Below are positions 8,380 through 17,336 of a stretch of DNA of 64,000 nt, piece by piece (position 1 is the first letter of the stretch; the number at the start of each line of letters is the position of its first letter). The stretch is from Leuconostoc miyukkimchii. GTDB lineage: Bacteria; Bacillota; Bacilli; Lactobacillales; Lactobacillaceae. Both the position numbers and the translations under genes were made by a program. Location: assembly GCF_019656055.1 (NCBI RefSeq), contig NZ_BPKY01000002.1, positions 62,001 to 126,000 on the forward strand, in the 5' to 3' direction. Below the pieces are notes generated by a model. It saw nothing but the letters and a program-made list of their open reading frames with translations. It had not been told where the DNA came from and searched no databases.

Positions 8380-9231
8380 TTACGGCCACAAAAACTGACT
8401 AATTGCACGATCTACTTGTACATTTTCATGCAGTTGGCTATGTTGTCCTTTTTTACCTGATATTTCGAGTTCTTGATAAGTTTTATATTTATCGCGAAGT
8501 AAGTACTTTAGAGATCTCGCAGAAACTATTGTCACATCGCCATCTGAATGCGTGCCGTTTTGTAAATTGCCATAAATATTCAACACATCAACTTTTCTAT
8601 CAGGATAACCCTGACGATGTGCATTTAAGTAGCTAAAATATTCGTTCTGGAGTTTGGGTTCACCGTTAGCTTGCAATACATTGCGATTAGGTTTGTCATC
8701 AATGCCAATAATGCCATCAAAATTACCAGCAATATTAACCTGCTTTTTAAGTTTTGGTAACTGTTTATTTTGTCCGTTAGTAAATTGATAATATATAGTT
8801 GTCAAATTACCCATTGAATGGCTAACTGTATTGTATTTTTCAATATGATAGTCTTTTTGTAGCTTCATTAAGACATTACCAAACCATTTCTGTGTTACCT
8901 GATAGTTAGCATATTTGTTATTGACAAAAACAACCTGAATCAAAGGATCTTTTGCATTTTTCGGCCAATAACCACTAAAACTGACCTCACCTTTTGGTGA
9001 AATCGTTGCGGTTAAAACTTTTTTTGCATGATTATGTTGCTCTGCATACCGAATCATACTATTTGTCGACCGAGCACCTGCCCCCCAACCATGTACATAC
9101 AGTGTCGGAATACTATTTGACCTATCCGCTGCCCTAGGAATCACCCGATGTTTACTCAATTTCCAAGTACTGCCAACAACAATTAAAAGTACTATTATTG
9201 TGACCAGAATCCATATAATTTTTTTTCGCAT
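8380..9231 (-). CDS. DUF915-type alpha/beta hydrolase, membrane-anchored
   Basis: A 283-residue protein with an N-terminal membrane anchor or uncleaved signal (residues 5-25, after MRKK), followed by an extracellular alpha/beta-hydrolase domain. The oxyanion segment YVHGWGAG, the nucleophile elbow SHSMGN and the late His in GQHSQLH are visible. This fits the DUF915 'cell surface hydrolase' family common in lactobacilli; the substrate is not known. Monocistronic by spacing. Confidence 0.82.
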   Translation of the reverse strand: MRKKIIWILVTIIVLLIVVGSTWKLSKHRVIPRAADRSNSIPTLYVHGWGAGARSTNSMIRYAEQHNHAKKVLTATISPKGEVSFSGYWPKNAKDPLIQVVFVNNKYANYQVTQKWFGNVLMKLQKDYHIEKYNTVSHSMGNLTTIYYQFTNGQNKQLPKLKKQVNIAGNFDGIIGIDDKPNRNVLQANGEPKLQNEYFSYLNAHRQGYPDRKVDVLNIYGNLQNGTHSDGDVTIVSARSLKYLLRDKYKTYQELEISGKKGQHSQLHENVQVDRAISQFLWP

Positions 9232-9410
9232 TTTCTTCCCCTACTATCATTCTAAAAATCTAAATTGAATGTCGTATATTTTACTTATTTTCAATATTTT
9301 AAAAGTGCATTCGCTAAATTGTACCATGAAGGTCAAAGGTTTAAATCAGTTAGTCAAAATACTGTTAAAATATATTTTTTTCAACGCCTATTAATTTTAT
9401 TAACACATTA

Positions 9411-9458
9411 AAAAAGCATGGTGCAATCTCAAAATATTATGTGAGATCATATCATGCA
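9411..9458 (-). terminator. Terminator downstream of the yczE-like gene
   Basis: On the minus strand, GCATG.TATGATCTC pairs with GAGAT.GCA.CATGC, then TTTTTT. It starts three bases after the stop codon of the gene at 9461-10102. Confidence 0.75.
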
Positions 9459-9460
9459 TT

Positions 9461-10102
9461 TTATGCTTTTTGTATACGTTGCTGTAATTTTTTAAATACT
9501 TGACGCCAATATTGTACAATATAGCCAGTGAGTGTGGCGATTAAAAATGTTCCGATACCCAGTGGCCCACCAAATACCACAGCAACACCAAAAAAGAATA
9601 AATCTTGAATAGATCTTGTCAGGCGATAACTAGCCCATTTTTTCTTGTTAAACAACGGCGCAACCGCATCATATGGCGACACACCAAGATTGACGCTTGT
9701 ATAAATTCCAATTCCTATTGAAAATAAAAGCATGCCAAAAACAAATAACAGGATGTTTTCAAAGTAAGACAAATTCCCAAACCAACTCTCGGTTATCGGT
9801 CTAAGCTTTGGTGTGCAATAGGCAACAATGTATCCTGGTAATGACATATTGATTAATGTTCCGATGCCAAATTGTGTACGATCAAACAACAAAACCCCAA
9901 AAAACAACAACGCATTAAACGCAAGTTGATAATTTCCTAAGTTCCAGTGAAACGTATCTGATATACCAACATCTGCAGCCGTAGCTGGGTCAATACCCGT
10001 GTTCGCCAAACGAAATAAAACAATACCAAAAGCAATTATAACGGTACCAACAATTGATAAAAAAAGACGAAAAGAAAACGATCCTAGCTTCCTATTGAAC
10101 AA
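9461..10102 (-). CDS. YczE/YyaS/YitT-family membrane protein
   Basis: A 213-residue integral membrane protein with five to six helices. The repeated Gly/Asp-containing segments (NTGIDPATAADVG near the N-terminus and NLGVSPYDAVAPL in the second half) are typical of the YczE/YyaS/YitT family, whose members are of uncertain transport function. It is followed by a strong terminator. No partner gene is adjacent. Confidence 0.72.
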   Translation of the reverse strand: MFNRKLGSFSFRLFLSIVGTVIIAFGIVLFRLANTGIDPATAADVGISDTFHWNLGNYQLAFNALLFFGVLLFDRTQFGIGTLINMSLPGYIVAYCTPKLRPITESWFGNLSYFENILLFVFGMLLFSIGIGIYTSVNLGVSPYDAVAPLFNKKKWASYRLTRSIQDLFFFGVAVVFGGPLGIGTFLIATLTGYIVQYWRQVFKKLQQRIQKA

Positions 10103-10246
10103 ATTCTTCTCCTCAACTTATTATTTATAAGTAAATTTTAAATCAATCATGATATGTTGTCAATTATTGGTCTTTTTGGAAAATCAAAAGAATTATTTAA
10201 GATTGGAATAGGTTAATGAAACCAAGATATCAACCACTTAAATTTA

Positions 10247-10777
10247 TTAAACGGTTAACTTAGACATAAACAACTCATCAATATAATTACCTTCCAAGTC
10301 TTTCAATGACTTTCTCTTGACTCCTTCAATTTGAAAACCCATTTTTTGGTATAATCCTTGTGCTCTTATATTGTGAGCCATTACTGTTAATTCAAGTCTA
10401 GTAATATTATTTTGTAGTGCCCAATAATCAACTTTTCCTAATAAAGATTGTCCAATTCCTTGGCCAGATGCAATTTTTAATACACCCATAGCAATGTATG
10501 CGCTGTGTCTATTTTTTATGGTCTTCCCTTTTAGAGCTATAATATAGCCAACAAATTCACCATCTTCTTGCGCCACAAACAATCCATCACCACTGTTATT
10601 ATTATTTAAAATTTTTGCTCGTAAAACAGCTACATCTAAATTTCTTTCTTCTGGGTAAAGTAACATGAAATCAGTTTCTTGATCCAGCTTTTTTTGCAAA
10701 TTTAAAAAACTTTCGGCATCATGACTCTCAATTTTTGTAATATTGTATACTGGTTTAATTTTATTTATTTTTGTCAT
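10247..10777 (-). CDS. GNAT-family N-acetyltransferase
   Basis: A 176-residue GNAT enzyme. The acetyl-CoA loop is IASGQGIGQSLLGKV, and LYQKMGFQIEGVKRKSL is the standard C-terminal motif of RimI/spermidine-acetyltransferase-like members. The ATG at 10777 is preferred; two upstream in-frame GTGs (10789, 10786) overlap the weak Shine-Dalgarno region. Substrate unknown. Confidence 0.8.
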   Translation of the reverse strand: MTKINKIKPVYNITKIESHDAESFLNLQKKLDQETDFMLLYPEERNLDVAVLRAKILNNNNSGDGLFVAQEDGEFVGYIIALKGKTIKNRHSAYIAMGVLKIASGQGIGQSLLGKVDYWALQNNITRLELTVMAHNIRAQGLYQKMGFQIEGVKRKSLKDLEGNYIDELFMSKLTV

Positions 10778-10940
10778 ATCATACACCACACAATTTTTAG
10801 TGAATTAGTTGTAACCTTATAATATCATTTTCATTGCAATATTATTTCCTAATGTTCTTAGAAATAGACCTATTATTCTTAATTTTTCACACCTAAAAAA
10901 CGTCCAAACTAATCAATTAAGTTCCTGTAATTTCAAATAT

Positions 10941-10973
10941 TTGATAAATGTGTTAAACTCACTTACAGTAAGT
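10941..10973 (+). promoter_or_regulatory. Promoter with overlapping inverted repeat
   Basis: TTGATA (10941-10946) and TACAGT (10964-10969) with a 17-bp spacer. The perfect inverted repeat ACTTACAGTAAGT (10961-10973) covers the -10 box, and a further AAGT repeat follows. This arrangement suggests repression by a small winged-helix regulator. Confidence 0.6.
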
Positions 10974-11009
10974 AAGTCTCAAAATGATAAACAACATAAG
11001 GAGAATAGT

Positions 11010-11648
11010 ATGAAAATATTTGTTGTAGGTGCCAATGGACGAGTTGCTCAAGCATTAATTAAAAATCTCGTACAACAGCATCATCAGATCGTTGCTGGTG
11101 CAAGATCACCTGAAAAAGTTACCAAAAATCACAATGTCATTCCTGTAAAAATTGATTTACATGATGATATAGAAACTTTATCAAAAATCATTATTAATGT
11201 AGATGTTATTTATTTTGTCGCTGGATCACGCAGTAAGGATCTATTACAAACAGATGCGTTTGGTGCACTTAAGGTCATGGAAGTTGCTCGAATTAATCAA
11301 ATTCCCAGATTTATTATGCTGAGTTCTGCGTTCTCATTGGAACCTCAAAAATGGCATAATCCAGCTATGGCTAGCCTTTTAGATTATAATATTGCCAAGT
11401 TTTTTGCAGACAACTATTTAGTTAATCAAACATCATTAAATTACACAATTTTACAGGCGACCGCTTTAACTGAAACAACTGGAACCCATAAAATCAGCAT
11501 TAATGAAGAAGCGCAAGCTAAAAATTCAATTCAAAACGTTGCTGAAACACTTGCAGAAATTATTAATCATGATCAAACTATAAAGCAAGTCATAAAAATG
11601 AGTGATGGTAACACGGCTATATCCGAAGCACTAGAAAGTATTAAATAA
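11010..11648 (+). CDS. NAD(P)-binding SDR-like protein (NmrA/YwnB type)
   Basis: A 212-residue atypical short-chain dehydrogenase-like protein. The N-terminal GANGRVAQALI is the NAD(P) Rossmann motif of the 'NAD(P)H-binding' (DUF2867/NmrA-like) group, often a stress or redox sensor or reductase. The start at 11010 is chosen over an in-frame ATG at 10941 because AAGGAG lies 8 nt upstream and 10941 falls inside the -35 box. Function beyond cofactor binding is not assigned. Confidence 0.75.
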   Translation: MKIFVVGANGRVAQALIKNLVQQHHQIVAGARSPEKVTKNHNVIPVKIDLHDDIETLSKIIINVDVIYFVAGSRSKDLLQTDAFGALKVMEVARINQIPRFIMLSSAFSLEPQKWHNPAMASLLDYNIAKFFADNYLVNQTSLNYTILQATALTETTGTHKISINEEAQAKNSIQNVAETLAEIINHDQTIKQVIKMSDGNTAISEALESIK

Positions 11649-11712
11649 TTTTTTTAAAAAAATTGACAGTAAATATTAAAAAGAAAGTCTTTTAAATTAC
11701 ATTTGATGTACG

Positions 11713-11757
11713 CTCGATAACTTGAACACAATATAATGTCAAAATTATCGAGTTTTA
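11713..11757 (+). terminator. Terminator of the NAD(P)-binding protein gene
   Basis: CTCGATAA pairs with TTATCGAG across a 24-nt loop, then TTTTAT. Moderate strength. Confidence 0.5.
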
Positions 11758-11861
11758 TGATATCTAAATATTCAAATTGAGATTTCAGATACCTCATTAC
11801 ACGATGGCATGTTTTTTGTTGGTTTGGTATACTTAAATTTATTACACATGACAGGAATTAT

Positions 11862-12347
11862 TTGATACTCATGAAGAACCCTAAAAAATTCATTAAATAC
11901 CAAACTAATCAGCTACTCAATAAATCCAATGAATCCTTTGGTCAATTTAAACAGTTTCTTTTTGCACCTAATTTGATTACTTTTGTGATTTCCGTCGTCG
12001 TGGGAAATAGTTTTGGCGCCACGGTAAAAGAACTTGTTAACTTTGTATTGGGATTATTTGATTTTCTTAGAATTTGGTTATTTACTAGCCAACATACTAC
12101 TTATTATAATCGTGTTACTGTACCATTTTCAGCATTTTTTAATAGTCTGTTAACGACTGTCTTGATTGCCACAATAGTATTTTTCACGATTCGTTTTATT
12201 AATGATGCGCTTATTAGTAATCCAACCAACAAGTGGGGATATAACCAGGAGCATAATGACGCTTTAAAAATTCAAAAACAAAACGAAGAAACGCTTGAAT
12301 TACAACGTAAAATTCTACAAGAACTTGAAAAATTAAATCTCAAATAA
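11862..12347 (+). CDS. MscL-like mechanosensitive channel protein
   Basis: A 161-residue protein related to the large-conductance mechanosensitive channel. The segment FLFAPNLITFVISVVVGNSFGATVKELV aligns with the first helix of MscL, a second helix lies at about residues 92-112, and a charged C-terminal helix (LQRKILQELEKL) follows as in MscL. An N-terminal extension of about 27 residues and low similarity in the periplasmic loop make it a divergent member. AGGA is 6 nt before the TTG at 11862 but 15 nt before the ATG at 11871, so the TTG start is used. Confidence 0.65.
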   Translation: MILMKNPKKFIKYQTNQLLNKSNESFGQFKQFLFAPNLITFVISVVVGNSFGATVKELVNFVLGLFDFLRIWLFTSQHTTYYNRVTVPFSAFFNSLLTTVLIATIVFFTIRFINDALISNPTNKWGYNQEHNDALKIQKQNEETLELQRKILQELEKLNLK

Positions 12348-12446
12348 TTCTGAGTGTTGCAGAGCACATAAAATTACTATATTTTGATAATTATCCAATT
12401 TTTTTAAAAAAATATATAGTCTCATTATCAGTGAGGTTTATCAGGT

Positions 12447-12482
12447 AACAAAAAAAGTAATCTTAACGATTGCTTTTTTAAG
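12447..12482. terminator. Bidirectional terminator between mscL-like and yhgE-like genes
   Basis: AGTAATC pairs with GATTGCT around TTAAC, flanked by seven A on the left and six T on the right, so it can serve both convergent genes. Confidence 0.75.
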
Positions 12483-12484
12483 TA

Positions 12485-15211
12485 TTAACTATGTTCATAA
12501 TTAATTTTTTTGATTTTTAATTGCTTGAACATATAAAATCCAATCATTATGCCTGTGAAGACAATAAATATCAACAGCATAACTATCACGTCAGGCTTTG
12601 ATGACCCACCGATCATTAAAGTTTCTCGCAATGCACTAACAGAATAAGTCATTGGTAAATATGGATTAATCGCCTCAAAGAATCCATTTGAAAGTTGAAT
12701 CGGGTAAGTTCCTGCTGATCCGCCTAATTGAATAACCATAAGGATCATTGATAAAAATGAACCAACTTTACCAAACCACAAGTTGAGTGCTGTGACAACA
12801 CTTATAAAAGTAAAAGAAATCAGAATCAAAACACCAAAAGTCGCTGCAGCGTGTACAGGTTTTATGCCGATGACACTCATAGAAATGAGATACATCATTG
12901 CTGCCTGTACAAATGCAAATGGATAAAGCACAGACATTTTGCTTGCCCACCAACTAATCGCCTTCTTAGGATACTTCAGTGGTGTAACTAAATCAAACAT
13001 TAAATTAAATGCGACCGCACCAACAAACAAGGCAACTGATAACATATATGGCGCCATAGATGTACCATTATTTGGTACTTTGTCTTTTTCAAAATGCTTA
13101 GTACTTGCTGGTTTGGCTAGTTGACTATAAGTTAATTTATTTGGATTGAGTTTATTAACCTTATCATGAGTTTGGCTTAATTTGTCCGAAAGTGTGTTGT
13201 TTCCCGCCTTCACTTTTATTAATCCATCCCCGAGTTTTGCTGAACCATCTGCTAGCTTACGGCTACCATCAGCAATTTTAATAGCACCGTTTGCTAACTG
13301 ATTAGACCCAGTTAACAATTTATCACTATTGCCAGCTAACTTATCTAATCCATTAGTTAATTGACCACTACCTGCTGACAATTGAGATACTCCGGATCCC
13401 AGCGCCGGCACTTTTTCAGTTAATGCGGATAAACCACTGGTTATTTTTTGTGAGCCAACGTTAAGCTTATCACCGTTTTGAGATAACTTTTGCGTACCCT
13501 CACTCAGCTTGGTACTACCATTAGCTAATTTTTCGAGACCATTGGTTAATGATGGCACATTAGTATTGAGTCGTGCAAGTCCCGCCTGTAATTGCGCTGA
13601 TCCGTTAACCAATTGTTGAGATTGCCCGCTTAATTGTGACAAACCACCGGTCAATTGCGCAGCACCAGTATTCAATTGTTCAGTTGAGCGACTAACTTGT
13701 GTCAGTGATGAAATCAACCTGTTAACACCACCATACACTGTTTTCGTATCATCACTGGTGCCATAATTACTATTTAGCGTGTCGACAATCGTTTTTAATG
13801 GTGATCTGCTTTTGTCACTAGAATTCATTAAAACTGTTAAATTCTTTTGCAAATCGTTTAAATTCGATGTTGTTGATTTAAGTGAATTATTGATATCATC
13901 TGTTGGTAATAACGCTGTTTGTAACGCATTGACTTGTGCATCAGTTAATTTTTGCGACTTGGCAACATCTTGAATCTTACCTTGCGTACCATTAATATAG
14001 TTACCAAGTGTGACAACATTTGAAGCCAGACTATTCATACTCGTTGTTAAACTAGTAATTTGTTCAGAATTTTGATTATTATTATCTAACGATGATTTTA
14101 ATTGATTGAGTCCTAATTGAAAATTTTGAAGACCAGTTTGTAGTTGGGTCACTTGATTTTTAGATTCATCACTATTTAAAGCTTGGTTCATCTGTGCTAA
14201 ACCATCCGAAATCTTTTGACTCCCTTTATACGATTCATCTGTACCCTGTGTGTAAGCACTAACACCTTGAGATAAATTGTCTGCACCAGTAGTTAATTTA
14301 TCGACACCAGCTGTTAAACTACCGCCCCCATCTGCTAACTTTTGTGCGCCAGTATTAAGTTGATTAACACCCGTGGTATATTGTTGCAAACCAACATTCA
14401 TTGATGATGAGCCGTTCGCCAATTGTGAAACACCAGCACCTAATATCGGAATTTGATTGTCTAATTGATTCAAGCCACTTGTTAATTTTAAACTTCCCGT
14501 GTCTAATTGATTAATACCACTGAAATATTGAGAAAGTCCATCTGTTAGTGTGTGTGTGCCACTACTGAATGTCAAACTACTTGACGCCAACGTTTGTAAG
14601 TTTGTTGTGATTGTTTGGTTTCCTGATTGTAACTGTTGTGTCCCGTTCCCTAATTTTTTATTGGCATCACCTGCTGTGCCCATACCATTACCTAATGTTT
14701 GAATCTGCTTGAACAACGTCTCAGCATAGGTTTTGGTCACTTGTGAAGATATCGAATTACCAATACTTTCGGCAGCTGATTTTGAAAATTTACCAGCAAT
14801 GAAACTATGTCCCGAACTTGTTGTATAGTGAATCAACATTTTTTTAGGATGATCATCAAGTAATGTTGTAGCATTTTTTGAAAAGTCATCCGGAATTGTC
14901 ATGACCATATAATATTTGCCCTGAGATAATCCCTTTTTAGCTGTTTCCTGGGATGGAAAACTGAAATCCATAGCATCAGATTTTTTTAAACTTTTTTGCA
15001 GCTTATTTCCTACCGCAAGTGTTTTACCATTATACTGAACTGATTTATCCTCATTGATAACCGCAACAGGTAAATCTTTAATTTTACCATAGGGATCCCA
15101 CATCGATTTTAAAAAGCCAACCGCATATATTGAGGGAATTGAAACTATAGCAATTAAAACAATTACCATAAATTTGTTTTTCCATATTTTTTTCCATTCT
15201 ATTCCAAGCAT
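12485..15211 (-). CDS. YhgE/Pip-family membrane protein (phage-infection-protein type)
   Basis: A 908-residue protein of the YhgE/Pip family, distantly related to ABC-2 permeases. It has one N-terminal helix (WKKIWKNKFMVIVLIAIVS), a long extracellular region of about 650 residues full of LxxG/QLxxG heptad-like repeats, and five to six C-terminal helices. Members include the Lactococcus phage receptor Pip and export-type proteins. The start at 15211 is selected for AAGGGG upstream; a longer frame to 15313 would cross the operator. It is divergent to a TetR-family gene, its probable regulator. Confidence 0.85.
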   Translation of the reverse strand: MLGIEWKKIWKNKFMVIVLIAIVSIPSIYAVGFLKSMWDPYGKIKDLPVAVINEDKSVQYNGKTLAVGNKLQKSLKKSDAMDFSFPSQETAKKGLSQGKYYMVMTIPDDFSKNATTLLDDHPKKMLIHYTTSSGHSFIAGKFSKSAAESIGNSISSQVTKTYAETLFKQIQTLGNGMGTAGDANKKLGNGTQQLQSGNQTITTNLQTLASSSLTFSSGTHTLTDGLSQYFSGINQLDTGSLKLTSGLNQLDNQIPILGAGVSQLANGSSSMNVGLQQYTTGVNQLNTGAQKLADGGGSLTAGVDKLTTGADNLSQGVSAYTQGTDESYKGSQKISDGLAQMNQALNSDESKNQVTQLQTGLQNFQLGLNQLKSSLDNNNQNSEQITSLTTSMNSLASNVVTLGNYINGTQGKIQDVAKSQKLTDAQVNALQTALLPTDDINNSLKSTTSNLNDLQKNLTVLMNSSDKSRSPLKTIVDTLNSNYGTSDDTKTVYGGVNRLISSLTQVSRSTEQLNTGAAQLTGGLSQLSGQSQQLVNGSAQLQAGLARLNTNVPSLTNGLEKLANGSTKLSEGTQKLSQNGDKLNVGSQKITSGLSALTEKVPALGSGVSQLSAGSGQLTNGLDKLAGNSDKLLTGSNQLANGAIKIADGSRKLADGSAKLGDGLIKVKAGNNTLSDKLSQTHDKVNKLNPNKLTYSQLAKPASTKHFEKDKVPNNGTSMAPYMLSVALFVGAVAFNLMFDLVTPLKYPKKAISWWASKMSVLYPFAFVQAAMMYLISMSVIGIKPVHAAATFGVLILISFTFISVVTALNLWFGKVGSFLSMILMVIQLGGSAGTYPIQLSNGFFEAINPYLPMTYSVSALRETLMIGGSSKPDVIVMLLIFIVFTGIMIGFYMFKQLKIKKINYEHS

Positions 15212-15268
15212 ATTACGCCCCTTTTTTAACAACGTGTTGATTTTCTTTTGACTATAGATTATATTAGC

Positions 15269-15289
15269 ATTGGTTATGCAAAAATCAAT
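15269..15289. promoter_or_regulatory. Putative TetR-family operator
   Basis: A 21-bp imperfect palindrome, ATTGGTT-N7-AATCAAT, in the 122-bp gap between the divergent yhgE-like and tetR-like genes. A TATAAT on the minus strand lies beside it (15265-15260). Confidence 0.5.
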
Positions 15290-15333
15290 GGACAAAACCT
15301 TAGCAACTGTCAAATTATATTCAGGAGACTATT

Positions 15334-15954
15334 ATGAATCGTCAAGAAAAAAACAAAGTCACTCAACAACGGATTATGAACGCTTTTGTAACATTGGTAG
15401 CTGAAAAAGGATTAAACAATGTGACTGTTTCAGATATCACGCGTACTGCTCATTTAAGTCGTGGTACTTTTTATATTTATTATCTTGATAAATATGATGT
15501 ACTAGAAAAAATTGAATCTTATTTGTTAAACCATGTAGAAAAATTAATGCAGACTAATATGGATAAAACGATGTCATGGTTAGACGATGCTAATAATTCT
15601 AATTTAAAAACTGAAATAGGTAATAATTCACCCTATCGTAGTTTTATTCAATCTTTCGAATTTTTGAATAAAAATCGTTTTACACTTAAAGTGCTTCTCT
15701 CAAAAAATGGTGATTCACAGTTCGTTTATAAACTTTATGACTTAATTGAACACGAAATTAGTCAACAGTATCAACATATGACCATAAAAAAAATACCTCA
15801 AATTCCTGATGACTACGCAAATGATTTACTTGTCAGTGAAATTGTCAGTATCATAGGTCATTGGTTAAAAAAGGACGATCCTGAGTCGCCATCTGAAATA
15901 GCTCAGATATTAATACATAGTAAAATTCTTGCCTCCTACACATTAAACCACTAA
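15334..15954 (+). CDS. TetR/AcrR-family transcriptional regulator
   Basis: A 206-residue regulator. The N-terminal helix-turn-helix (residues about 10-58, VTVSDITRTAHLSRGTFY) is typical TetR; the C-terminal ligand domain is of the TetR_C type found next to YhgE proteins. AGGAGA precedes the ATG. Because it is divergent from the yhgE-like gene and a palindrome lies between them, it probably represses that gene and itself. Confidence 0.88.
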   Translation: MNRQEKNKVTQQRIMNAFVTLVAEKGLNNVTVSDITRTAHLSRGTFYIYYLDKYDVLEKIESYLLNHVEKLMQTNMDKTMSWLDDANNSNLKTEIGNNSPYRSFIQSFEFLNKNRFTLKVLLSKNGDSQFVYKLYDLIEHEISQQYQHMTIKKIPQIPDDYANDLLVSEIVSIIGHWLKKDDPESPSEIAQILIHSKILASYTLNH

Positions 15955-15999
15955 ATAACCATCTTCATTTAAATGTTTGCTAATAATGCTAGCACTTGT

Positions 16000-16563
16000 T
16001 TATCTAGCTAGCATCTGTCTCAACTCTTGGTACACCACTGGTAATGTTAAAACATTTTCCTGATCAATAAAATGCCCACCATTTGGCATGAGAACAAATT
16101 TACATCCTAGATGACGTGCTAATGTTTCTGAATAAAATGACGGAACAATAGTATCATCTATAGCAGAAATCACAACCGCTTGCTTAATTTTTGATTGGAC
16201 ATTTTTATAATCTATTGGTTCTGCTGTAAACTGTTTGAGTTGCGGTAACGTATGTGTTGTTTCGTCAAACCCAGATACACAAATAACATTAACGTTTTGA
16301 ACATCATGTTGTTCAATATAGTGCAAAGCTTGTATGCAACCTAAGCTATGTCCAATAATTGTCAGATTTTTTTGCGGATTAATCTCAGTATCACAAGTTT
16401 TGTTCCATCCAACAGGATTTGGACTATCAGAGTTTGGTAGATTTAAAATTTGTAATTCTTGTCCTAATTTTTCTTGCATCATGCTTCGTAACCAGGGAAA
16501 CCAATTATCTTGAGGGGATGCGGTGTAACCATGTAGTAAATATATATTATCTTGATTTGTCAT
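16000..16563 (-). CDS. RBBP9/YdeN-family serine hydrolase
   Basis: A 187-residue small alpha/beta hydrolase. It shows the N-terminal LLHGYTASPQDNWFPWL, the nucleophile elbow GHSLGC, an Asp in AIDDTIVP and a His in NGGHF, matching the RBBP9/YdeN family. The physiological substrate is not known. It sits upstream of nothing obvious; the Nudix gene precedes it by about 90 bp on the same strand. Confidence 0.85.
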   Translation of the reverse strand: MTNQDNIYLLHGYTASPQDNWFPWLRSMMQEKLGQELQILNLPNSDSPNPVGWNKTCDTEINPQKNLTIIGHSLGCIQALHYIEQHDVQNVNVICVSGFDETTHTLPQLKQFTAEPIDYKNVQSKIKQAVVISAIDDTIVPSFYSETLARHLGCKFVLMPNGGHFIDQENVLTLPVVYQELRQMLAR

Positions 16564-16653
16564 TTTATATTCTCCGTTAAATTAAAAAGTTACTGGACTC
16601 AAACTATAAATTGTCTTTAATTTCAAATTGGTAGATAAGCGTTAACATCAATA

Positions 16654-17148
16654 TTATTCGCCGTTTTCACGCAGCCAAGGTTGATCTGATATTTCATTCT
16701 CGGTTAAAATGCGATGCATTGTTTCCTGAGCTTGCGGTACAAACATAACCGGTTCAGGATCAATTGGCACGAATTGTAGATCCAACGTCTCAGTCCCATC
16801 TTTTTTTAAGTATCCAGCAACTTGCTTCACTTCAAAACCAATACCAATGGTTTCTTGAGCATCACCCCAAGAATTCTTGTCTGTAATGTTAGTAGAAATA
16901 CCTAGTACACGAATTACCTCGACATCAATATTAGTTTCTTCTTTAAATTCACGAATAACCGCTTGCATTGGCGAGTCCTTGTATTCAAGATAACCACCTG
17001 GAAATCCCCATCCAGCATCTGAATCCCAACGTTTCTCAAGCAATATTGCATCATGGGCTTCATTCCATAAAACACCATAAGCTGATACAAAGATCATCCC
17101 CTCATGCCCCACTTTTTCGCGCATACGCGCAATGTAATTCTTATTCAT
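16654..17148 (-). CDS. Nudix hydrolase
   Basis: A 164-residue Nudix protein that would hydrolyse a nucleoside diphosphate linked to another moiety. The Nudix box runs from GGYLEYKDSP to REFKEETNID and contains the REFKEE core that binds Mg2+. Preceding WGFPGGY is also typical. AAGAGGT precedes the ATG. Substrate cannot be read from the sequence. Confidence 0.88.
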   Translation of the reverse strand: MNKNYIARMREKVGHEGMIFVSAYGVLWNEAHDAILLEKRWDSDAGWGFPGGYLEYKDSPMQAVIREFKEETNIDVEVIRVLGISTNITDKNSWGDAQETIGIGFEVKQVAGYLKKDGTETLDLQFVPIDPEPVMFVPQAQETMHRILTENEISDQPWLRENGE

Positions 17149-17275
17149 CTTTACCTCTTAAAATAGTATTTATAAAATTATCTTATTATAACATTTAATA
17201 TTTCAAATTCTAAAAACTAATCACAACCACTACTAGAAGTCACCATTGAATTTTCAACTTCAGTACTATAGTAGT

Positions 17276-17318
17276 AAAAAAGGACATGCCTTTATTCACA
17301 GACATGTCCTTTTTTACT
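17276..17318. terminator. Bidirectional terminator after the dextransucrase gene
   Basis: AAAAAAGGACATG pairs with CATGTCCTTTTTT across a 14-nt loop; the arms supply the T run on either strand. It lies about 18 bp after the dextransucrase stop codon. Confidence 0.85.
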
Positions 17319-17336
17319 ATTATCTTTTTTTTAACA

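Noticed and set aside
13140-14700. Repetitive region as a recombination or phase-variation array
   Set aside because: It encodes the LxxG-rich extracellular region of the YhgE/Pip protein; the repeats are protein-level and divergent in DNA.
15988-16012. GCTAGC...GCTAGC hairpin as terminator of the tetR-like gene
   Set aside because: There is no T run after either arm, and it overlaps the end of the convergent coding sequence.
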